Assembly (NCBI GenBank): GCA_043736395.1
Contig: JAYTCQ010000415.1
Coordinates: forward strand, 1 to 24,554
Source: JAFDVL01 sp043736395
GTDB lineage: Bacteria; Acidobacteriota; Blastocatellia; RBC074
Direction: 5' to 3'
Length of the DNA stretch: 24,554 nucleotides
Within the stretch, counting starts at the first letter, position 1, and each line of letters opens with the position of its first letter. The translations under genes and the position numbers were made by a program. The notes under the pieces were generated by a model that ran no database searches, had not been told where the DNA came from, and worked only from the letters and a program-made list of their open reading frames with translations. Below, piece by piece: positions 1 through 8,585 of the stretch.

Positions 1-1
1 A

Positions 2-67
2 ATGCTCGCCATGGCCTTGGAACGTTTTCATTATCTCAAACTTGGGTTTAATGCGAACTCTTCCTGA
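2..67 (+). other. Possible C-terminal end of a gene entering from the left edge
   Basis: A plus-strand reading frame is open from the window edge to a TGA at 65-67 and ends with residues such as ALERFHYLKLGFNANSS. It could be the tail of a gene converging on the truncated hydrolase at 81-452. The opposite strand is also open off the edge in one frame, so the choice is unsettled. Only about 20 codons are visible and no family is recognisable. Confidence 0.2.
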
Positions 68-80
68 AACCCCTACAAGA

Positions 81-452
81 TTAGCCTATGCCAACCCCAC
101 TTGACTCCAGTTTTTCTAGTGCATTAACAGCCCTGTACTCTAATGACATTGCACCTTTCCCAAACCATTTGGAAGGAGACGCAGAATAGCCGAGGGTCCA
201 ATAGCGTAGATAAGGTCTTTCCTCTGCGAGCCATTTCCCCCAATGATCGCATTGATCTGAAGGAGACCAAGTTGTAAATAAATCGCCACCCATCCCATGA
301 ACAAAAATCACATCACCATGTGGTTCTTCAACCGAATTATCATTAAGCGGTTTGAGCGAAATGTCTTCGCTGCCTGTGGAAGATTTAGAGTCAAACAACT
401 TACATAGCCATCCAAAGAATTTTTCCAAAGCTCCAAAGATTTTTTTAAGCAT
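81..452 (-). pseudogene. Truncated alpha/beta hydrolase (lipase-like N-terminus)
   Basis: This 123-residue frame keeps only the N-terminal part of a serine hydrolase of the kind that starts with a short hydrophobic or basic segment. Residues 47-57 (GDVIFVHGMGG) form the first strand and oxyanion-loop HG motif, and residues 83-96 (RYWTLGYSASPSKW) match the second strand of that family. The reading frame stops at GVGIG, just before the strand and nucleophile elbow (normally HSLGG), so the catalytic serine, acid and histidine are absent. A shifted frame right after the stop reads RLIL and then stops again, which fits decay by indel or deletion. The start is credible: GGAGG lies a few bases upstream of the ATG at 452. 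It is probably a pseudogene; a short non-catalytic protein is the alternative. Confidence 0.6.
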
Positions 453-685
453 AGTCCTCCAAATTATTAGTGATAGCTCTTAAGTATCAAACAGGAATAA
501 CGCCCAAATCATATTACCGTCGGCGCATTAATAGACGCTGTTGCCTATGGTGTGAAAAGTTTTGCCCGAAGGCGAGAGGGCTTGCGGCTCCCGTTTTCCA
601 TGGTTCCGCCAAGCTTCACCACCGACTAATCTCCCATGTCCCTCCAAGGCAAATTTCGGAAATTCTTTTTTCTCGAAATCTATTC

Positions 686-1519
686 CTAACCAATAAACTC
701 CGCCACCAGCCGATTCAGCTTCTGCGGGTTTTCCAGAAACATGAAATGCTGCCCGCCTTCGTCCGCCTCAAAGATTTCCAGCCGCGCATTCGGAATCTGG
801 CTGGCGATCCATTCCACGCTGCGCCACGGCACGAGGCTGATGCGTCCGCCAATGACCAGCGTTGGGAGATTGATGCGCGGAATAATGCTGCGCCAATCCT
901 GATGGCAATGGTTGTAGAGCAAGGCCGCAGCGTGTTTGAGTGGTAACTGCACATTACAAGCGTGAATCCATTGCTTCAGATCAGCGGGACAATCAGGCGT
1001 CAGCATGCCGTTGATCAAATTCACGCGGGCGGCTGCTCCGTCCGGGCCAGCGAGGGCATTACAAAGTTCGGTGATGGCTTCGGGTGGAAGAATGCCCCCC
1101 GCATTCGCCAATTCCTCCGGCGACCACGCCGGATTGCTGGCGACAGAGGCGGCTTCATCTACCATCACCAACTTAGTGAGTCGCTCTGCGCCGAATAATT
1201 CCCAATAAGCCCAGATGATAGAACAGCCCATCGAATGCCCCATCAGCGTGACGTTTTCCAGCTTGAGTTCGGTCAGGAATTCATGCACGTCTTTCGCCAG
1301 CCGATGCACGCTATAACCGTATTCCGGCTTGTCGGAAGCGCCGTGTCCGCGTAGATCAAGCGCGAGACAGTGATAGTTTGCGCTCAACTCCTGGATTTGA
1401 AATTTCCATTGCTCCGCCGTTTGCGACCAGCCATGAATCAGCACCAGCGGCGCACCGGAACCGGCTTCGAGATAACTGAGCCTGACCTGATCGCTGGTGA
1501 CAAAAGATTTGGTGTTCAT
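686..1519 (-). CDS. Alpha/beta hydrolase
   Basis: A 277-residue alpha/beta hydrolase of normal length, probably cytoplasmic because no signal peptide is visible. Visible motifs are the oxyanion motif HGWS (29-32), LDLRGHGASDKP (54-65), the nucleophile elbow GHSMG with Ser96, and a C-terminal histidine in GGQHF (His258). The acid is unusual: the place that usually reads GxxD after the penultimate strand reads GGRIS (225-229), so Asp121 after LVMV or another acidic residue may serve. The substrate cannot be told from sequence; the family includes esterases, chloroperoxidase-like enzymes and C-C hydrolases. It lies 66 bp behind the SnoaL-like gene on the same strand, so the two are probably co-transcribed. 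The ATG at 1519 directly precedes the conserved N-terminal strand. Confidence 0.85.
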   Translation of the reverse strand: MNTKSFVTSDQVRLSYLEAGSGAPLVLIHGWSQTAEQWKFQIQELSANYHCLALDLRGHGASDKPEYGYSVHRLAKDVHEFLTELKLENVTLMGHSMGCSIIWAYWELFGAERLTKLVMVDEAASVASNPAWSPEELANAGGILPPEAITELCNALAGPDGAAARVNLINGMLTPDCPADLKQWIHACNVQLPLKHAAALLYNHCHQDWRSIIPRINLPTLVIGGRISLVPWRSVEWIASQIPNARLEIFEADEGGQHFMFLENPQKLNRLVAEFIG

Positions 1520-1585
1520 CTGTTTTTCCAGTTAAGCAAAATCGTTATGTTTGTTAATCGCTCAATTGAGTTGATCTTTGTGTGA

Positions 1586-1990
1586 CTACGCCGCCAACAT
1601 CGCCGCCACTTTTGCGGTATCGTCCATGGCAATGATCTGTGCGATTTTGCCTGCTCGGCAGGTCACGAGATGATGCGGATTGGTCTCAAATTCTTTTCCA
1701 GTGGCGCGGGCTTTATATCGTCCGTGCAGAATGACGGCAGTTTTATCGCCCTGTGCAATGAACTCCTGTGCGCCAAATGACTGAAACTCTAATGCCTGGG
1801 CAAGGCGAGTCAGGCATTGCATGATTTGCTCTTGTCCCTGAAAGGTTCCAGCCCAGGGAATCACGTCAGATGACCCAATGAATTTGTACTCCGCATCCTC
1901 CGTCAGGAGCGAAAACAGCGTAGGCATATCGCCTTTGGTGAAGGCATCGTAGGCGGCTTGGATCGTTTTTACATTCTCTTGTTCATTCAT
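1586..1990 (-). CDS. SnoaL-like/NTF2-fold protein
   Basis: A small NTF2-like protein of about 134 residues. The first helix reads VKTIQAAYDAFTKGD, followed by a strand with LTEDAEYKFIGSSDVIPWAGTF and the family-type F-x-G-x-E segment (FQGQEQI). Later strands are AVILHGRYKARATGK and HLVTCRAGKIAQIIAMDDT. This fold covers polyketide cyclases, isomerases, limonene-epoxide hydrolase relatives and many ligand-binding proteins, so the substrate is unknown. The ATG at 1990 is chosen because GGAG lies 6 nt upstream; extending to 2002 needs a TTG that overlaps that ribosome-binding site. It is upstream of, and probably co-transcribed with, the alpha/beta hydrolase, which suggests a shared small-molecule role (inference). 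Confidence 0.85.
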   Translation of the reverse strand: MNEQENVKTIQAAYDAFTKGDMPTLFSLLTEDAEYKFIGSSDVIPWAGTFQGQEQIMQCLTRLAQALEFQSFGAQEFIAQGDKTAVILHGRYKARATGKEFETNPHHLVTCRAGKIAQIIAMDDTAKVAAMLAA

Positions 1991-2054
1991 GAATTTCTCC
2001 AATGATTTTGCAATTACGGATTATTGTTTTTGTCAGGTCACAAGGGACTGAATC

Positions 2055-2242
2055 CTAAGCCGGAATCACGCCAAGTTGTTTCAGCATTCCCAGCGTATCC
2101 CAGATCGAATGTTCTGCAATCATCTTCCCATCGGCGAATTGATAGACACTGGTATCTTTGAGGTTGAGGGTTCTTCAAAATAATTTAATTTCCTCACCTG
2201 CGCTTTGTCTGGCGTAGCAAGCTGAATTACAATGTCGCTCAT
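2055..2242 (-). pseudogene. Remnant of a second SnoaL-like (ester cyclase type) gene
   Basis: Reading the minus strand from about 2174 to the TAG at 2055-2057 gives a coherent C-terminus: NLKDTSVYQFADGKMIAEH, then SIWDTLGMLKQLGVIPA. This is the typical end of SnoaL-like ester cyclases (DGK-x-x-EH ... D-x-LG-x-L-x-QLGVIP). The frame is closed upstream by a TGA at 2175-2177. A different frame opens with ATG at 2242 (MSDIVIQLATPDKAQ) and runs into the same region, consistent with a frameshift plus a large internal deletion. It lies immediately upstream of the intact SnoaL-like gene, so a tandem paralogue that decayed is likely. Confidence 0.6.
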
Positions 2243-2359
2243 CTCCCCTAAAGCATGTGATTTACTAAGATTTTCCTGAGGTTGATACGATACTCAGCAT
2301 TACGGTATCTGTCCTTAACGTTAATCTAAATTTTTCTAAATGAATTTCTAAAGGCGTAT
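2243..2359 (+). promoter_or_regulatory. Putative regulator promoter region
   Basis: This is the divergent spacer between the SnoaL-like remnant and the 971-residue regulator. A weak sigma70-like pair can be drawn on the plus strand: TTGATA at 2282-2287, 17 nt, then GTATCT at 2305-2310. The same stretch contains the inverted half-sites GATAC and GTATC, which could bind a dimeric winged-helix protein, possibly the regulator itself. Both readings are weak. Confidence 0.25.
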
Positions 2360-5275
2360 ATGACGATTTGGAAACGGGAAGTCTATGAATTTGCCGAGTT
2401 TCAGTTTGACTCGCATCGGCCACGGTTATACCGAAATGGCGAGCCAATCTTATTGCCGCCGAAGTCACTCGCGGTGTTGTGTGCCTTGCTGCAAAAGCCG
2501 GGGCAGCTTGTCGAACGTGACGAGTTATTGCGTACCGTGTGGGGCGAGTCATTTATTGAAGATGCGAATTTGACGGTAGCGATTTCGACGCTGCGCAAGA
2601 CTTTGCGACATAACGGCGATCAACCTATGATCGAAACGATCTCGCGTCTCGGCTACCGTTTTACTGCGGTTGTTCGGCAAAGTGGGAAGCTACATCAACA
2701 CCCGCGTATTTCAATTCCCGCGCTATCTCGTAATGTCGTAGGCCGTGAAAAGGAATTAACCAGTTTACGCCATGGACTAGACTCAGCTCGCAATGGACGC
2801 GGGAGCATGCTATGCATCACAGGTGAGCCGGGTATCGGCAAAACGACAGTGGTCGAAGATTTCTTAACTTCGCTCACGCCCGCCGATGCGCAGATCTCGC
2901 GAGGACGTTGCGCCGAACGCTTAGCGGGTACTGAAGCCTATTTACCTATTCTTGAAGTTCTTGCCGCACTACTAAATTCTTATCACGAAACAGCACGCTT
3001 AATGGAGGAAGTCGCGCCAATTTGGTATGCGCAAATTGCTCCCGTTGCCACTTCAAAAAATTCCCTGACGGTTGATTACAAAATTGTTTCACAAGAGCGG
3101 CTGAAGCGTGAACTGCTTGCCTTTTTTCAAGCTCTCACGCAAGCGCAGCCGTTGGTATTATTTTTCGATGATTTGCATTGGGCTGATGTTTCGACAGTAG
3201 ATGTTCTGGCATATCTGGCAGCGAATTTTATGGAGCTGCCGATACTAATTGTCGTTACGTATCGGCCTACAGAATTGCTGCTGGCGAAACATCCATTTGT
3301 CTTACTCAAACCGGATTTACAATCACGCGGAATTTGCCAAGAACTGCACCTTGAGTTCCTCACCAGTCAGGAGATGGAATCCTATCTGGCGCTGGAGTTC
3401 ACTGGTCATCAATTTTCGGCGGAGTTTCTGAAATTGATCTACTCAAAAACAGAAGGTAACCCTTTGTTTATGGTTGATCTGCTGCATTACCTGCGCGATC
3501 GCAGCGCAATTACAGATTCGAGCGGAGCGTGGGAGCTAGTGCAACCATTGCCCGAAATCGAACACGAATTGCCGGAATCAGTGCGCGGGATGATCGAACG
3601 TAAAATTGCGCAACTGAGCGAAAAAGACCACGAGCTGCTGCTCGTCGCGAGCGTCCAGGGTTATGAATTTGATTCGGCAGTCATTGCTCAGGTATTAAAA
3701 ATTGACGCTGACGAAATCGAGCATAGATTGGAAGAAATAGAACACGTGATTGAGTTAGTGAGACTGGTCAGCGAAGAGACCTTTCCCAATGGAACACTTA
3801 CATCACGCTTTCGATTTGTTCACGTGCTTTATCAAAACGAGCTTTATGCGAAATTGCGAATAACGCGACGGACAGCGCTCAGCGGAGCAGTGGCGCAAGC
3901 TCTACTTGAATTCCACGGCGAGCAGATTTTCAGGCACGCCGCAAAACTAGCGAACTTATTTGAAGTGGCTCACGATTATTCAAGGGCAGCGGAATATTTT
4001 GCAATTGGCGCGCGCGCTACCGCACAAATCAATGCTCATCGCGAAGCGGCGGAGATGTTACAACGGAGCCTGTCAGCCCTTCGTGAATTACCGCTATCGC
4101 CGCTCCGCGATCAACATGAAATTGGGCTGCAACTCGCTTTGGGGCTTTCACTACAATCAGTGCAAGGCTGGACATCTGTTGAAGTAAATGAAGCTTTCGG
4201 TCGAGCATATAGCTTATCTCAGCAGTTTAGGAATGACTCTAATCTTCTTGCCGCGCTGATCGGGATAGGCCTCTATCGCGCTATCCGCGCTGAATATGAA
4301 TTGGCTCGTGAACTATCTACTCAATTCCTCCCATTAGCGCAGCAGGCCAACGAACCTCTTTTGTTTACAGTTGCCCATTTTGGTTTAGGCGCGATAAATC
4401 TGTATCAGGGGGAACTCATAGAAGCGCGGCAACAATTCGAACTGGCCTTAACTTACTACCAACCAAGTCGGCATCAGGAATACCTTGCTTTCATTAATGA
4501 AGATGTTGGTGTCATGACATATCGTTGTCTGAGTCAATGCCTGTGGCTAAGTGGCTATGTAGATCAGGCTCTGGAAAGAGCTAACGAGGCGCTGAAGCTG
4601 GCGGGGCAGCTGAATCACCCCTTCAGCCTTGGTGGAGCCCATCAGTCGGTGCACTTAATTCATTTTTTTCGCAGAGAATGGAAACAATGCCAAGATCATT
4701 GTGAAGAGGAAATTAAGCTTGCGCAGGATTATGAACAAGGCAGCAACCTGCGATTTGCCTGGATCTATCAAGCTATCGCATTAGTGTATCAACAACCAGT
4801 TGAGTCAGCGATTGACCAAATTCGACTTAAAATTGACAGCGTCATGGAAATTGGAGAGATGCATACCCGTTCAATGCTTCTTACGACCCTGTCTGAATTG
4901 TATGAAATGTCGGGGCAAGCAGGCAAAGGGATAGATTCAATCAATGAAGCCCTGCAATTTACCACACACACCGGTGAACATTTTTATGAGCCGGAAATCT
5001 GGCGAGTTAAAGGCTTACTGCTATTGCAGGATAAAGCTATTAATTCTGAGGCTGAAGCCGAAAGTTCTTACCAAAAAGCGATTGCTATTTCACAACAACA
5101 GAATGCGAAATCTTTGGAGCTACGCGCCGCAACCAGCCTTGCACGTTTGTGGCAACGGCAGGGCAAGACAGCAGAAGCCCTGGACATGCTAGGGGAGATT
5201 TACAACTGGTTCACCGAAGGCTTCGCCACGGCGGATTTGCAAGACGCGCAGACGTTGCTGAAGGAATTACATTGA
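2360..5275 (+). CDS. Winged-helix DNA-binding / AAA ATPase / TPR transcriptional regulator
   Basis: A 971-residue three-part regulator. Residues 1-105 are an OmpR/PhoB-type winged helix (Trans_reg_C) with the family pattern LLPPKSLAVLCALL, a helix around DELLRTVWGESFIEDANL, and a C-terminal hairpin at IETISRLGYRF. Residues 125-400 are an AAA/NTPase module: VGREKEL at 127-133, Walker A GEPGIGKTT (155-163), Walker B LVLFFDDLHWAD (265-276). Residues from about 500 to the end are helical TPR-like repeats. The plan resembles STAND-type ATP-driven activators, with CadC-like DNA binding but no membrane segment, so it is probably cytoplasmic. AAAGG lies 8 nt upstream of the ATG. The signal and targets are unknown; divergent genes at 81-2242 are candidate targets by position only. 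Confidence 0.88.
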   Translation: MTIWKREVYEFAEFQFDSHRPRLYRNGEPILLPPKSLAVLCALLQKPGQLVERDELLRTVWGESFIEDANLTVAISTLRKTLRHNGDQPMIETISRLGYRFTAVVRQSGKLHQHPRISIPALSRNVVGREKELTSLRHGLDSARNGRGSMLCITGEPGIGKTTVVEDFLTSLTPADAQISRGRCAERLAGTEAYLPILEVLAALLNSYHETARLMEEVAPIWYAQIAPVATSKNSLTVDYKIVSQERLKRELLAFFQALTQAQPLVLFFDDLHWADVSTVDVLAYLAANFMELPILIVVTYRPTELLLAKHPFVLLKPDLQSRGICQELHLEFLTSQEMESYLALEFTGHQFSAEFLKLIYSKTEGNPLFMVDLLHYLRDRSAITDSSGAWELVQPLPEIEHELPESVRGMIERKIAQLSEKDHELLLVASVQGYEFDSAVIAQVLKIDADEIEHRLEEIEHVIELVRLVSEETFPNGTLTSRFRFVHVLYQNELYAKLRITRRTALSGAVAQALLEFHGEQIFRHAAKLANLFEVAHDYSRAAEYFAIGARATAQINAHREAAEMLQRSLSALRELPLSPLRDQHEIGLQLALGLSLQSVQGWTSVEVNEAFGRAYSLSQQFRNDSNLLAALIGIGLYRAIRAEYELARELSTQFLPLAQQANEPLLFTVAHFGLGAINLYQGELIEARQQFELALTYYQPSRHQEYLAFINEDVGVMTYRCLSQCLWLSGYVDQALERANEALKLAGQLNHPFSLGGAHQSVHLIHFFRREWKQCQDHCEEEIKLAQDYEQGSNLRFAWIYQAIALVYQQPVESAIDQIRLKIDSVMEIGEMHTRSMLLTTLSELYEMSGQAGKGIDSINEALQFTTHTGEHFYEPEIWRVKGLLLLQDKAINSEAEAESSYQKAIAISQQQNAKSLELRAATSLARLWQRQGKTAEALDMLGEIYNWFTEGFATADLQDAQTLLKELH

Positions 5276-5360
5276 AAACTAATCTTACCGAAATCAACAG
5301 ACGTTACGTGTTCAGTCTTCAAGTTGCTGATTAGTAAAATCTGAACTTCTTACAAAAAAT

Positions 5361-5383
5361 GAAGGCGAGACCCGCTCGCCTTC
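5361..5383 (-). terminator. Intrinsic terminator between convergent genes
   Basis: A perfect 9-bp stem GAAGGCGAG/CTCGCCTTC encloses the 5-nt loop ACCCG. Read on the minus strand the stem is followed by ATTTTTTG, a good U-tract, so it should terminate the S9 peptidase transcript whose stop is at 5408. On the plus strand the tail (TTGTGTTT) is weaker but may also serve the regulator gene. Confidence 0.8.
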
Positions 5384-5407
5384 TTGTGTTTAATTTAAAG
5401 AAAATTC

Positions 5408-7837
5408 CTACCTATTCGACGCTGTAGCTCCCGTCGCATTTTTTACGTGCTTGTCGAACCAGCTAATCATTTCATACAACGTATGTTCAATTGATTCACG
5501 TGCGGCATAACCGTGTGCTTCAAAGGGTAACGTCACATAGCGCACGTTGCCGCCGTTGCCTTTTAGTGCTTGGTAAAAACGGTCGCTTTGAATCGGATGC
5601 GTGCCGGTGTTGTTGTCGGCTTCGCCGTGAATCAAAAGGATAGGCTCTTTCAATTTGTTGGCGTGCATGAACGGTGAGACTTTGGCGTACATGTCAGGAG
5701 CTTCCCAAAATGTGCGGCGTTCGCTTTGAAATCCGAAGGGCGTCAGCGTGCGATTGTAGGCTCCGCTTCGGGCGATGCCAGCGCGGAAGAGATCACAATG
5801 CGCGAGTAAATTCGCGGTCATAAATGCGCCGTAGCTATGTCCACCGACGCCGACGCGATTGCGATCTGTGACGCCCATTTCGACGGCTTTATCAATTGCA
5901 GCTTGGGCGCTGGAAACAATTTGTTCGACGTAGGTGTTGTTCATTGTTTCCGGCGTACCGACTACGGGCATGGTCGTGTTGTCCAGTACGGCGTAACCTT
6001 GCGTGGCAAAGAATAAATGCGACATTCCGCCAATCGTCGTGAAGCGATTTGTTGAGCCACTGACTTGTCCTGCCGTGCTCGCATCGCCGAATTCCAACGG
6101 ATACGCCCAAACAACGGTAGGCAATGGCGTACCGACTTTGTAATCGGCAGGCAAATACAACGTGAAGGAAAGGTCTACGCCGTCGGCGCGTTTGTATTTC
6201 ACTAATTGTTTTTTGATACCGCGAATTTGTGGCGTTGGATCGGTAAAATTCGTCAAAGATTTTGGGGCGGAATTATTAGCCGAACGCAGGAAATAATTCG
6301 GTGGTTCGGATTGGCTTTCGCGGCTGGTGATGAATTGTTTGCCATCGGCGCTGAGCAAGGCTTCGACATTTTCATAATGCGTTTCATCGCAGCGGAATAG
6401 CCGTTCGGCTTTGAGTGTTTGCAAATTGAAGCGATCTAAAAACGGACGATCTCCCTGCGGCGATGCACCCTGTCCATCAAGGAAAATGTTGTCGCCGTCC
6501 ATCATCACGGTGCGATGCCCGTTCGGCAAAATCTTCGTCATCGGCGTGCCCGGATTGCGATAACGATCCTGCATAGATAAATCAAAAATCACGCGCGGCG
6601 TTTGTGAAAGATCGTCGGCATTCAGTAAAAATGTACGCGTCCAGCGGCGATTGCGATCAAAATCTGACAGCATTGTCATCCCATTTTTCTCTCCAAACAT
6701 CACACGCATCATTCTGAATTCAGTTTTAAAAATTTCCGTTGGCTGCCCTGAAAATGGGGCTTTCAGTGTCAGTAAATGATCGTGATGCGGAACTTTCTTT
6801 TTGATGTCGCCGCCGTCAAGCGCTTCTGTCCACACCAGCGTAGCCGCTTCGGTCGGACGCCATTGCAGGTTACGCGCTCCCGTCATTACGCCTTCAATCG
6901 GCACTTGATCGGCGAGAGGTACGCTGGCGACTTTATGAATCAATTTTCCGCTGCGATCAATGACTTCAATTTCTTTTGGGAAGGCGTTGGCAGGATTTAG
7001 ATACGAATACGGTTTTTGAATTCGTGAAATTAAGATGTGTTGTCCGTCGGGAGCAGGATCAACATTGGAATAAATCGCAGGCTTGCCGAGCAAATTTAAC
7101 TTGCCGCTTTTCGTGTCTACGAACGCGAGCTGCGAGGAAGCGTAATAATCAAACAAGACTTCATCGTGCGCATTTTTCAGCAAATCCTGATAGGTGGCGG
7201 CGGGAGTCGCTTTGCCAAAATTTTCTTGAATTGTCGGGCCGACCGGAACTTTCGGAGCAACGGGAGCGGCACCGCGTTTGCTGTCTACGAGCTGTACGAG
7301 CAATGTTTTTGCATCCGGCATCCATTGCAACGGTTCGCCCAAAGCGGCGTTGATTTGCACGTCTTTGATTTTTGTTAATTTGCCGGAAGCGACATCGCTG
7401 ATCCACAATTCAATTCCTGTCGAGGTTGTATTCGTCACCGCGAAAGATTTTCCATCCTGCGCCCACGTGATGGAGCCGAGTTTGGCGTTCGCGGGAACTG
7501 ATAATTTTTGTTCTTTTCCGTCGCTGAGATTTTTTAGTGTTAGCCCTGTGATCGTGACTCCGATGCGTCCGGAGCGGTGCGTACCGTTCGTATTGGGATT
7601 TATGCGATAGCCTGCCAGCCGCAGCATTGGCTCCGCGAATTCTGCAATCGCCGGATAGCGTTCATTCGCTAGCAACAACATTTTATCGTGCGCGGGACTG
7701 ATCGAAACCATCGAAGGAGAAGTCGCGTTGAGGACGTCCTGGACGGCTTTCGGTGGTTTTTGATAAGCAGTTTGGGCGAAGGTAGAAAGGCTGAAAATGA
7801 CAAGCAAACAGAAAATGATGCGTGATCGGAATTGCAT
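5408..7837 (-). CDS. Secreted prolyl-oligopeptidase family peptidase (S9D, glutamyl-endopeptidase-like)
   Basis: An 809-residue serine peptidase with an N-terminal signal peptide (MQFRSRIIFCLLVIFSLSTFA, cleavage near FAQ), so probably periplasmic or secreted. The first 500 or so residues are a beta-propeller-like region; the C-terminus is an alpha/beta hydrolase. The nucleophile elbow is GGHSYGAF with Ser668, the acid is Asp741 in HGEADNNTG, and the base is His775 in EAHGYAARE. The blocks TANLLAH, GIARSGAYNRTLTPFGFQ and ILLIHGEADNN closely match the glutamyl endopeptidases of family S9D known from plant chloroplasts, so cleavage after Glu is the best guess for specificity (inference). The frame is open further upstream to 7981, but the ATG at 7837 has AGGAG 9 nt before it and starts the signal peptide. 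It ends at an intrinsic terminator. Confidence 0.9.
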   Translation of the reverse strand: MQFRSRIIFCLLVIFSLSTFAQTAYQKPPKAVQDVLNATSPSMVSISPAHDKMLLLANERYPAIAEFAEPMLRLAGYRINPNTNGTHRSGRIGVTITGLTLKNLSDGKEQKLSVPANAKLGSITWAQDGKSFAVTNTTSTGIELWISDVASGKLTKIKDVQINAALGEPLQWMPDAKTLLVQLVDSKRGAAPVAPKVPVGPTIQENFGKATPAATYQDLLKNAHDEVLFDYYASSQLAFVDTKSGKLNLLGKPAIYSNVDPAPDGQHILISRIQKPYSYLNPANAFPKEIEVIDRSGKLIHKVASVPLADQVPIEGVMTGARNLQWRPTEAATLVWTEALDGGDIKKKVPHHDHLLTLKAPFSGQPTEIFKTEFRMMRVMFGEKNGMTMLSDFDRNRRWTRTFLLNADDLSQTPRVIFDLSMQDRYRNPGTPMTKILPNGHRTVMMDGDNIFLDGQGASPQGDRPFLDRFNLQTLKAERLFRCDETHYENVEALLSADGKQFITSRESQSEPPNYFLRSANNSAPKSLTNFTDPTPQIRGIKKQLVKYKRADGVDLSFTLYLPADYKVGTPLPTVVWAYPLEFGDASTAGQVSGSTNRFTTIGGMSHLFFATQGYAVLDNTTMPVVGTPETMNNTYVEQIVSSAQAAIDKAVEMGVTDRNRVGVGGHSYGAFMTANLLAHCDLFRAGIARSGAYNRTLTPFGFQSERRTFWEAPDMYAKVSPFMHANKLKEPILLIHGEADNNTGTHPIQSDRFYQALKGNGGNVRYVTLPFEAHGYAARESIEHTLYEMISWFDKHVKNATGATASNR

Positions 7838-8038
7838 GGGGAAAAACTCCTGAAACAAAGATTGTGAATTGGAAGAAACGGTGAAAAAGAATTCTAGCAG
7901 ATGCCTGATCGCAACAGAATATCGCAAAGTTGTGGAATGACTTTTCTTCCGTGAATATTTATCCTGAGCGGATTTTTGCAAGCGCGTCGTGATATGCTAA
8001 TTAATATTTACAATTACACGATTTTCAAAAGGTGAATT

Positions 8039-8464
8039 ATGAGATTTGTCTTGTTACTGATGCTGTTGCTGGCTCCGATGACGCCGGCGCAAAATACGAT
8101 GCAAAGCGATGAAACGATTGTCGTGGAGTATTACTACAAAGTGAAATGGGGCTACACCGATGAATTTTTGCGGCTCTTCAAGAAAAATCATTTGCCGGTT
8201 TTACAGGAGCAAATTAAATCCGGACGGCTCACGCGGGTCAAAGTCGAAAAGCCGCGCTATCACGCTACGGAAGATGCGCGATGGGATTTTCGTGTGACGA
8301 TTGTTTTTAAGAGCGCGGCGACGGCTTTTATGCCAAGTCCTGAAGCGGAAATCGCGAAACGGATGTATCCCGATCAGGTGACTTTCAAGAATGAAGAGCA
8401 GCGCAGATTTGAGATTTTAATTTCTCATTGGGATGTGCCGATTACGACGGTTCCAGTGGAGTAA
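8039..8464 (+). CDS. Small exported protein of unknown function
   Basis: A 141-residue protein with a clear signal peptide (MRFVLLLMLLLAPMTPAQ) and no membrane segment after it, so it is expected in the periplasm or outside. The mature part begins with EYYYKVKWGYTDEFLRLFKKNH and alternates strands and amphipathic helices, as in dimeric alpha-beta barrel (NIPSNAP/ABM-like) proteins. That fold is an impression, not a recognised family. AAAAGG lies 6 nt upstream of the ATG. It is divergent from the S9 peptidase, with about 200 bp between the two start codons. Confidence 0.75.
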   Translation: MRFVLLLMLLLAPMTPAQNTMQSDETIVVEYYYKVKWGYTDEFLRLFKKNHLPVLQEQIKSGRLTRVKVEKPRYHATEDARWDFRVTIVFKSAATAFMPSPEAEIAKRMYPDQVTFKNEEQRRFEILISHWDVPITTVPVE

Positions 8465-8479
8465 TCGCTAAACCAGAAG

Positions 8480-8566
8480 AATAGACCGCCGATGACGCAG
8501 ATGGAGCGGATTTACGCTGATCTGATCCGCGAAGACCCGCATGATCCGTTTTATCGGCGGTCTATT
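8480..8566. repeat. Intergenic inverted repeat before recF
   Basis: Perfect 14-bp arms AATAGACCGCCGAT (8480-8493) and ATCGGCGGTCTATT (8553-8566) bracket 59 nt. The interior contains its own inverted words (GCGGAT/ATCCGC). The element fills nearly the whole 121-bp gap, beginning 15 nt after the upstream stop and ending 19 nt before the recF ATG. It may be a REP-type dispersed repeat or a transcript hairpin. No U-tract follows, so it is not a standard terminator. Confidence 0.8.
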
Positions 8567-8585
8567 TGTCTGAATTTGATTCAAA

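Noticed and set aside
470..946. A plus-strand reading frame of 158 codons overlaps the alpha/beta hydrolase.
   Set aside because: Most of it is antisense to the hydrolase gene, which has full family motifs; its composition (Arg/His-rich) is typical of a shadow frame.
6976..7610. Several overlapping plus-strand reading frames lie within the S9 peptidase region.
   Set aside because: They are antisense to a gene with clear catalytic motifs and show no protein-like pattern of their own.
8480..8566. The inverted repeat could be a Rho-independent terminator.
   Set aside because: The loop is 59 nt and no U-tract follows the right arm.
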